A DNA stretch of 64,000 nt from PGZG01 sp046292765. Lineage in GTDB: Bacteria > Pseudomonadota > Gammaproteobacteria > Pseudomonadales > Alcanivoracaceae. A program made the translations under genes and the position numbers. This document shows, piece after piece, positions 58,337 to 64,000 of this stretch. The DNA is taken from positions 372,001 through 436,000 of the forward strand of contig JBKBQA010000002.1 of NCBI GenBank assembly GCA_046292765.1. The letters run 5' to 3'. The notes under the pieces are model-generated. The model was not told the DNA's origin and ran no database searches. It was given only the letters and a program-made list of their open reading frames with translations. Within the stretch, counting starts at the first letter, position 1. The number at the start of each line of letters is the position of its first letter.

Positions 58337-59116
58337 ATGCGCCGGGTGGTATTCAATCAGAAGGGCGGTGTCGGCAAATCCAGCATCACGGTCAATCTGG
58401 CTGCGGTGGCGGCCAGTCTGGGCAAGAAGGTGCTGGTGGTGGATCTCGATCCGCAGTGCAACGCCAGCCAGTATCTGCTTGGCATGCAGGCCTGGCACGA
58501 TGGCGCAGGGCCGAAGCCGAACATTGGCAGCTTTTTTGGTCAGACGCTGTCGTTCAAACTCAAGGAAAAGGAGCCTCGCGAGTACGTCCACGCGACGCCG
58601 TTCGAAAACCTCTATCTGATCCCCTCCGATGCGGAGCTGGGTGAGATCGAGCATATGCTGGAAAGCAAACACAAGATCTACAAGCTGCGCGGCATGCTGA
58701 AAGCGCTGGAGCGGGAGTTCGATGAAATCTATATCGACACGCCGCCGGCCTACAACTTTTACACCCTGTCGGCGCTGATCGGCGGCGACCGCTGCCTGAT
58801 ACCGTTTGACTGCGATGCATTCTCCCGGCAAGCGCTCTATACCCTGCTGGAGAACATCAACGAGGCCCGCGGCGACCACAATGACGAGTTGCGGGTGGAA
58901 GGCATCGTGGTGAATCAGTTCCAGCCCCGCGCGCGCCTGCCACAACAACTGGTGGATGAGCTGGTGGCCGAAGGCATGCCGATGCTCGCTAACCGGTTGT
59001 CGTCGAGCGTGATCATGCGTGAATCCCATGATCGCTGCACGCCGCTGGTATTCATGGCGCCGAAGCACAAGCTCACTGAAGAGTTTGTTGCGCTCTATCA
59101 TGAACTGCCCGCCTGA
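58337..59116 (+). CDS. Orphan ParA-type ATPase
   Basis: 259 residues from ATG 58337 (AGGGAG upstream). Deviant Walker A VVFNQKGGVGKSSITVNLA at the very N-terminus, VLVVDLDPQCNASQYLLG (Walker A'), and IYIDTPPAYNFYTLSAL (Walker B). No ParB or centromere-like repeats are beside it, so it is not an ordinary chromosome partition locus; such orphans often position other cargo. Divergent from the P450 gene. Confidence 0.88.
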   Translation: MRRVVFNQKGGVGKSSITVNLAAVAASLGKKVLVVDLDPQCNASQYLLGMQAWHDGAGPKPNIGSFFGQTLSFKLKEKEPREYVHATPFENLYLIPSDAELGEIEHMLESKHKIYKLRGMLKALEREFDEIYIDTPPAYNFYTLSALIGGDRCLIPFDCDAFSRQALYTLLENINEARGDHNDELRVEGIVVNQFQPRARLPQQLVDELVAEGMPMLANRLSSSVIMRESHDRCTPLVFMAPKHKLTEEFVALYHELPA

Positions 59117-59142
59117 CGGGCTGCCAATCAGGAAATCCGGTA

Positions 59143-59841
59143 ATGATGGATCAGGATTCTCCCTATTCGCCGCCGCGCTCAGGTCTGGTGGGCAAGGGCC
59201 ATATCATCTATGAGGAAGTGCGGCCACTGGCGCTCGGTCAGCGCCTGAACCGGCTGCGCTATGCCTGCTACCAGCTGACCTCCGTGGTTATCCTGATGCT
59301 CACAGGGGTGCTGGGTGCGGTTCTGGTCATGGGGTTGTCCGGCGGGGAAGGGGCGACACCGGCGCAGGGTGGCGTGCTCGGTGTTGTCACCATGGTGCTG
59401 CTGGTGGTTATGGCCATCGCCGGGATGGGCTACTGGGTAATCCTTGCGGTGAGGCGCCTGCATGATCTTGGCCGCTCCGGCTGGCTGTGCCTGTTGTTCC
59501 TGTCGCCCCTCGCCGCCGTGCCGGCCATGCTCTATCTGGGGGCTGCATCCTTGGTGGTGCTGGCGATCAATCTGATCAATCCGCTGTTGATGCTGTACCT
59601 GTTCGCCGCAGCCGGGGAGAGCGGTATGAACCGTTACGGCACCCCCAATCCGCCGAACGGCATACTGGTGCAGATATTCGGTGGAATCTGGTGGGCACTG
59701 TGCGTTTTCGGCGCCCTGCTAACGCTGGCGACGGTGATTTTCATGGCGCTGGCACCGGATTTTGCTGCCAGCCTCGGCATAAATGCGGATCAGGGACAGG
59801 CTGAGGTGGAGGCGCTGAGGGGACTGATGGGGCGATTCTGA
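59143..59841 (+). CDS. DUF805-family membrane protein
   Basis: 232 residues. Four to five membrane segments (SVVILMLTGVLGAVLVMGL, VVTMVLLVVMAIAGMGYWVIL, LLFLSPLAAVPAMLYLG, LLTLATVIFMALAP). The signature RRLHDLGRSGWLCL and the NRYGTPNPPN motif are those of DUF805. Function unknown. Two ATGs (59143, 59146) are both possible. 26 nt after the parA-like gene, so it may be co-transcribed. Confidence 0.85.
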   Translation: MMDQDSPYSPPRSGLVGKGHIIYEEVRPLALGQRLNRLRYACYQLTSVVILMLTGVLGAVLVMGLSGGEGATPAQGGVLGVVTMVLLVVMAIAGMGYWVILAVRRLHDLGRSGWLCLLFLSPLAAVPAMLYLGAASLVVLAINLINPLLMLYLFAAAGESGMNRYGTPNPPNGILVQIFGGIWWALCVFGALLTLATVIFMALAPDFAASLGINADQGQAEVEALRGLMGRF

Positions 59842-59926
59842 TGTCCTCCGATGACAAATTGATTCTGTCCGGTTAGCCTGAGCATCGAGGGTTTTGTGAA
59901 CCCGATAACAAAAATGGGAGAGAACG

Positions 59927-60700
59927 ATGATCAAGCGCCTTGTGGCCGGTCTGGCCGTACCCTTGATGTTGTGGGGTAGTGTCGCCCAGGCCGAGTTTCA
60001 GCGAGCCGATCTGGACCGGCTGGCACTGGATGTCTGGCGTGTTCGGGCCGCGTTTCATACCTATACCGTGATGCAGGGCGCCACTGAGTACCTTCAGGCA
60101 CTGGAGGACATGATTGCCGATACCGACGATGTACTGGATTCGCTGGAATCGAGTGTCGAAACCGATCAGGAAGCAGCGTTTATCGAGCAGGTGCGGGAAA
60201 GCTGGTCCCGCTATCGTGATCTGGCCAACTCGAACACGATTGCCGAGATGGGCTACACCGAGCACTACACCATCGTTGATCTGGAGAGTGAGGCGCTTGG
60301 CCTCGACAGGCTGATCAGCGGCCAACGTACTTCAGTATCAGGCAAGGGAGAGGATCTCGCTCAGTTGGCAGTATTGCTGCAGCACCTGGCCTCTGAATAC
60401 ATGTATGTTGCGGGTTCGCCGGATGGCGGCAGTGGTGCGATTGGTACAGGTGCCGAAGAAGGCCGTCTCGAGTTCGTCCGGGCCGTGCCGGAGTTCGAGA
60501 CCAAGCTCAAGGCGGCCCAGCAGGCCTGGCGCGGCAACCCGGATATCAGCCGCGAGCTGCGCTCGGTGGCCTCGAAGTGGGGTTTCATTCGTGAGTCGCT
60601 GGTGAAGTTCTATGAAAACTCGGTACCCTTTATCGTTCATCGCTACTCGGTACAGATGGTTGATTCGCTGAACACCGCAGCCGAGATGGCACGTCAATAA
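59927..60700 (+). CDS. Secreted helical protein of unknown function, copy 1
   Basis: 257 residues with a clear signal peptide (GLAVPLMLWGSVAQA). Mostly helical, acidic, without Cys; opens with RADLDRLALDVWRVRAAFHTYTV and ends with SKWGFIRESLVKFYENSVPFIVHRYSVQMVDSLN. Both ends recur in the next gene, so the two are tandem duplicates. The pattern of charged helices ending in a W-FIR...HRYS segment resembles a sensor or 4-helix bundle fold; I do not recognise a family. Confidence 0.75.
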   Translation: MIKRLVAGLAVPLMLWGSVAQAEFQRADLDRLALDVWRVRAAFHTYTVMQGATEYLQALEDMIADTDDVLDSLESSVETDQEAAFIEQVRESWSRYRDLANSNTIAEMGYTEHYTIVDLESEALGLDRLISGQRTSVSGKGEDLAQLAVLLQHLASEYMYVAGSPDGGSGAIGTGAEEGRLEFVRAVPEFETKLKAAQQAWRGNPDISRELRSVASKWGFIRESLVKFYENSVPFIVHRYSVQMVDSLNTAAEMARQ

Positions 60701-60722
60701 CCTCGCAATTCCGGAGCTTGTC

Positions 60723-61472
60723 ATGAAAAGGATTTTCGCTGTGGCGTTGTTGTGTCTGACCTCTCTGGCAGAGGCGCAGATCCAGCGCAGTGATCTGTTA
60801 CTGCTTGAGCTGAGTGCCTGGCGTGCCCGCGCCGGCTTCCATCAGTTGTCGATTAACGGCAATGCCCCTGATGATATGCGTGCCCTGCAGCAGGTGCTGG
60901 CCACCGGCGCGACTCATGTGGAACGGATACGAGCGGGTTCGGGACCGGGTGAACTGGAGGCGGCCGGCGCGCTGGTGTCGCTCTGGCAAGACCTCGACCG
61001 TCGCGCGCAGGATAATCCGCTGGCGACATTGGGATATGCCGACTTCAACGCCTTCAGTGAACTCAATACACTGGTGGTGCAGATCCGCGATTACTGCGCC
61101 AGATTGTCGGCAAGCGCAGCACCGGGCAACCATGATGCCCTGCTGGAGATGGGTATCGGATTGCAGCGGATGGCGTCGGAGTATCTGGCCCTGACGGCGT
61201 TTCCTTCGGCAGGGATCAATACTGGCACCAGCGAGACGGCGATCAACTTTTCCTCGGAGGCGATGAACTTCGAGCGGGCGCTTGAGAATCAGGAAAAGCA
61301 CTACCGTAGTGACGACCGGATGCGGCGCATGCTGGTCCAGATCCGCACCCGCTGGAGCTTTATCCGCAATGCGGTGCCGGAGCTGGATGATCCCAACTCT
61401 GCCAAGGTGCCGTTGCTGTTCCACCGTTACAGCAATCAGATTACCCAGGATCTGTTTAACCTCAGCCGCTAG
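60723..61472 (+). CDS. Secreted helical protein of unknown function, copy 2
   Basis: 249 residues. Signal peptide (ALLCLTSLAEA), then RSDLLLLELSAWRARAGFHQL and, near the end, RTRWSFIRNAVPELDD...LLFHRYSNQITQDLFN, aligning with copy 1. 22 nt separate the two, with GGAG before the ATG. A heteromeric pair in the periplasm is likely; function unknown. Confidence 0.75.
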   Translation: MKRIFAVALLCLTSLAEAQIQRSDLLLLELSAWRARAGFHQLSINGNAPDDMRALQQVLATGATHVERIRAGSGPGELEAAGALVSLWQDLDRRAQDNPLATLGYADFNAFSELNTLVVQIRDYCARLSASAAPGNHDALLEMGIGLQRMASEYLALTAFPSAGINTGTSETAINFSSEAMNFERALENQEKHYRSDDRMRRMLVQIRTRWSFIRNAVPELDDPNSAKVPLLFHRYSNQITQDLFNLSR

Positions 61473-61508
61473 TTACTCAGCGGGTTCCCCAGACAGGATG
61501 GCCAGCGC

Positions 61509-62639
61509 TCAGTCTGAGCGTCCGGCCAGCCAGTCGGCAATAATGCGCCAGGTATGGTCCGGCGCCTTGCTGCCGGCAAAGACACCGGCATGTCCGCCGG
61601 GAACCACCTCGAAACGCTTCTCCTTGCTCGCCGTTACCCGCAGGATGTCGCGGGCGGCATTGATGGTAACGATGCGATCAGTGGCGCCGGCCAGTGCCAG
61701 CAGGTCGCAGCGGACGTTATCGAGCCGTGCTTCGCGGCCGCCGATCTCGATCCGGCCGCCGGCCATGGCGTTGGCAATCACCATCTTCTCGATCACTTCC
61801 CGGACCGTGGCACCGGGATAGTCAACCATGTCGTTAAACCACTGGCCCATGGTCATGTATTCGGTGACGTACTCACGATCATTGATGTTTTTCACCAGAT
61901 CCAGATAGGACGCTAGCACTCCCGGCGGGTTGGTCATCTTGAAGCCGAGCGACAGCAGATTGCCCGGAATGTGGAACAGGCGGGTGTCTAACGGTTCAAG
62001 GCGCATCCTGAACCAGTCGTGCGCTTTCATCGCCGGCAGACTGAGCAGGCTCATCAATTTGCCGTAAGCGCCGCTGTTGTGAAAATTCACCGGGCTGGCG
62101 ATGGTGGCCAGATTGCGTACCGGTGCATCCGGGTGGCCGCCCAGATACATCAGGCACAGCAGACCGCCCATGCAGTACCCGACCAGACTGATCTGCTCCG
62201 TCGCGCCATGCTCGCGGACCGCATTGACGGCCTGCGGCAGCCACTGGTTGACGTAGGTACCCAGATGCAGATCGCGGTTCGAATGTGACGGTTGACCCCA
62301 GTCAATCAGGTAGACGTCATAACCGCGCGCCATCAGATACCGCACCATGCTGCGGCTCGGCATGATGTCGAAGGTCCAGGCGTGGATGCCCAGCGCCGGC
62401 ACCAGCAGCACCGGCACCTGCTTTTTTTCCTTGCTCACCGGTACGGCGCGGCCATCGACATTGATGTTGTCCATCGGCGGCAGCGAGTAATGCCGGACCG
62501 ACATGATGCCGTCGCGCCAGATCTCCACCCACGGCGTCTTGTCGGTAAGGATGAAACGCTCAGGATGGCGGCGTCGCTCGACCGCGTGGGAGGCAGCTTT
62601 CAGGCCGCTTTTCAGCATACCAACGGTTTTCAGGGCCAT
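61509..62639 (-). CDS. PHA-synthase-like alpha/beta hydrolase
   Basis: 376 residues. PVLLVPALGIHAWTFDIMPSRSMVRYLMARGYDVYLIDWGQPS and the lipase-like box GYCMGG, with Cys in place of the hydrolase Ser, as in PHA synthases (PhaC). DLLALAGATDRIV gives the Asp region and GGHAGVFAG the catalytic His. At this length it is closer to class III PhaC or to the PhaC-like hydrolases than to 550-600-residue class I enzymes. No phaE, phaB or phasin genes are adjacent, so polymer synthesis is not proved. Confidence 0.82.
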   Translation of the reverse strand: MALKTVGMLKSGLKAASHAVERRRHPERFILTDKTPWVEIWRDGIMSVRHYSLPPMDNINVDGRAVPVSKEKKQVPVLLVPALGIHAWTFDIMPSRSMVRYLMARGYDVYLIDWGQPSHSNRDLHLGTYVNQWLPQAVNAVREHGATEQISLVGYCMGGLLCLMYLGGHPDAPVRNLATIASPVNFHNSGAYGKLMSLLSLPAMKAHDWFRMRLEPLDTRLFHIPGNLLSLGFKMTNPPGVLASYLDLVKNINDREYVTEYMTMGQWFNDMVDYPGATVREVIEKMVIANAMAGGRIEIGGREARLDNVRCDLLALAGATDRIVTINAARDILRVTASKEKRFEVVPGGHAGVFAGSKAPDHTWRIIADWLAGRSD

Positions 62640-62720
62640 CGAAATCCTTACTGCGGCAGGACAGGGTTATCGCCGGGGCGATCAGGCTGCTAATCTTGCG
62701 CGATTGTGCAGCCGAGGTAA

Positions 62721-63209
62721 TTGACCGCCGTGACGACTGAATCTAACCCGAAATACACCCGGCTTGAGGTGTGCCGCCGCCTAGTCTCCTCGGTGCACCA
62801 CTCCGTGGAGCTCGGCATTGACGTGGTTGATGCCGACGAACAGCGGGTCAGGGCGCTGATGCCCTGGCAGCAACGACTGGTGGGCAACCCGGATACCGGT
62901 GTGTTGCATGGCGGGGCAGTGTTTGCCTTCCTCGATCAGGTTGGCGGTCTGGCCAACGCCATGCGGATATTTCCGAACTTTGAGATCACCCCCACCATCG
63001 ACTTCCGTCTCGACCATCTGCGGGCGCCGGCACGGGGGAAAACCGTGGTGGGTGTGGCGGAATGTTATCGCCTCAGTGAGCACGTGGCGTTCGTCCGTCT
63101 GAGTGCCTTCGAGGAGGGTCAGGAAGATGAGCCGGTGGCGGTGGGGCTGGCCACCTACATGCGTATGAAGATTCCCACCGGCACCTACTTCAAGGGGAGC
63201 AAGGCATGA
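62721..63209 (+). CDS. PaaI-type hotdog thioesterase, first of a pair
   Basis: 162 residues from TTG 62721, or 159 from GTG 62730; GAGG at 62714-62717 suits neither perfectly. The hotdog fold signature GNPDTGVLHGGAVFAFLDQVGGLANAM, then DFRLDHLRAPARGKTVVGVAECYRL. It likely hydrolyses acyl-CoA or aryl-CoA thioesters. It overlaps the next gene by ATGA. Divergent from the PHA-synthase-like gene. Confidence 0.85.
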   Translation: MTAVTTESNPKYTRLEVCRRLVSSVHHSVELGIDVVDADEQRVRALMPWQQRLVGNPDTGVLHGGAVFAFLDQVGGLANAMRIFPNFEITPTIDFRLDHLRAPARGKTVVGVAECYRLSEHVAFVRLSAFEEGQEDEPVAVGLATYMRMKIPTGTYFKGSKA

Positions 63210-63658
63210 GTGATCCGCTGAAATCCCTGATTGCCGCCTGCCGCAGCGGCGCGCAGCCCTACCAGGCGCTGGTGGAGCGGGTGCCCTATGCCGGGTTTCT
63301 CGGTATTCGTATTGAGGCACGCGGCGAAGAGCTCACCTTTGTGCTGCCGAAATCCGATACCAATCTCGGCAACCCGACCCTGCCAGCCCTGCACGGTGGT
63401 GCGGTGGCGGGCTTTATGGAGCAGGCGGCGTTGATCTTCCTGTTGCTGGAGATGGGGGAGCCGCGGCTACCGAAGACGATCGATTTCACCATCGATTATC
63501 TGCGCGCCGGTCTGTTCCGGGACACCTTTGCCGAGTGCCGGGTGACCCGGCTCGGGCGACGGGTAGGTAACGTGCAGATCGAAGCCTGGCAGGCCCGTCG
63601 TGATGAGCCCATTGCCATTGCCCGGGCTCACTTCCTGTTGTCCGAGGAGGGCGGCTGA
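63206..63658 (+). CDS. PaaI-type hotdog thioesterase, second of a pair
   Basis: 150 residues, ATGA overlap with the first. GNPTLPALHGGAVAGFMEQAALIFLL carries the HGG motif, then TIDFTIDYLRAGLFRDTFAECRVTRLGRRVGNVQIEAWQ. Two different but related hotdog chains made in equal amounts suggest a mixed dimer or tetramer. Confidence 0.87.
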   Translation: MSDPLKSLIAACRSGAQPYQALVERVPYAGFLGIRIEARGEELTFVLPKSDTNLGNPTLPALHGGAVAGFMEQAALIFLLLEMGEPRLPKTIDFTIDYLRAGLFRDTFAECRVTRLGRRVGNVQIEAWQARRDEPIAIARAHFLLSEEGG

Positions 63659-63673
63659 CCGCGCTTTGTCAGA

Positions 63674-64000
63674 TCATGTTGTCGGCGCCAGCAGCGGACG
63701 CAGCAACGCATTGGCAAACTGCCGGACACTGTCCTCGTCGGCCGGATCAATGATCCCGGCAGGGCTCAGCACCAGCGACTGAGTCAGGCGCAGTAGCAGT
63801 TCCGCCAATGGCTCGGCGGGCCGCTGGGCCAGCTGGCCGGCCTTTTGCGCCTTGCTGATCTGCGCTGCCAGATACAGACGGGCGAAGGTGGTGGTGGCCT
63901 GCGGCAGCGCGACAGTGAGATACGGCAGGATGGTGTCTGGCTCCGAATGCAGCAGACGCACCAGCAAAGGGTGCCGGTGGGCTCGGGTAACCGCGAGAAC
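63674..64000 (-). CDS. C-terminal part of a probable TetR-type regulator (5' end outside window)
   Basis: The frame is open to the window edge; TTG at 63967 is internal. Visible are about 108 C-terminal residues, all helical: LLHSEPDTILPYLTVALPQATTTFARLYLAAQISKA..., then EPLAELLLRLTQSLVLSPAG, the usual C-terminal dimer helices of TetR/AcrR-like proteins. The DNA-binding part is not in view, so the family call is tentative. Convergent with the thioesterase pair. Confidence 0.55.
   Translation of the reverse strand, partial: VLAVTRAHRHPLLVRLLHSEPDTILPYLTVALPQATTTFARLYLAAQISKAQKAGQLAQRPAEPLAELLLRLTQSLVLSPAGIIDPADEDSVRQFANALLRPLLAPTT

Noticed and set aside
61509..62639. A PHA biosynthesis operon
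   Set aside because: Only one PhaC-like gene is seen; no ketothiolase, reductase, PhaE or phasin is adjacent.

Overview
The window reads as chromosomal DNA of a GC-rich, aerobic, non-enteric marine-type gammaproteobacterium. Gene content fits the Alcanivorax/Alcanivoracaceae neighbourhood best: Tat-type GMC oxidoreductase pairs, a cytochrome P450, a PHA-synthase-like hydrolase, the AcnD/PrpF version of the methylcitrate cycle, and a fil operon like that of Acinetobacter. The genus is inference. No phage, insertion sequence, CRISPR array or rRNA operon was seen. One tRNA gene is present, tRNA-Pro(CGG).

Layout. (1) 1-18094, + strand: the 3' part of a giant DUF4347 surface protein with two FG-GAP-type propellers, then a TolC-type outer-membrane protein, two HlyD-type adaptors and a membrane M50 protease fused to PqqD-like and HlyD-like parts, then three lipoproteins, two of them propeller/dihaem cytochrome paralogues. 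No ABC or RND motor is visible; I read this as a dedicated surface-protein export or sorting locus. (2) 18130-19587, - strand: ppsR and a lytic transglycosylase. (3) 19935-24454, +: two tandem [Tat-signal small subunit + GMC oxidoreductase] pairs, closed by a terminator and followed by tRNA-Pro. (4) 24760-29536: rlmG, then on the - strand copA with a MerR/CueR-type promoter and a coupled 43-aa membrane peptide, and pabB. (5) 29584-36497, -: a tightly coupled dTDP-sugar operon (rmlB, rmlA, a VioA/FdtB-type aminotransferase, WbqC, two five-bladed-propeller proteins, a GNAT-methyltransferase fusion). Divergent from it is an HMW1C-like (GT41-type) glycosyltransferase. (6) 38858-46535, +: filA-filF. 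(7) 46645-53442, +: prpR-prpB-prpC-acnD-prpF with a palindromic operator. (8) 53548-64000: FMN-type glutamate synthase-like protein, glutathione reductase, P450, orphan ParA, DUF805 protein, two secreted paralogues of unknown function, a PHA-synthase-like hydrolase, two hotdog thioesterases and the C-terminus of a regulator.

Across the window there is a family of extragenic palindromes. Three copies (near 19.7, 55.2 and 56.7 kb) share one design: 28-nt arm, 23-nt loop, 28-nt arm. The loop is almost invariant, while the arms differ between copies but stay complementary within each copy. These sit inside REP-like flanks, and the REP-like units also occur alone in the prp region.

The loci with least known function are the DUF4347/M50 export locus, the fil operon, the glycan locus with its HMW1C-like transferase, and the conserved-loop palindromes.
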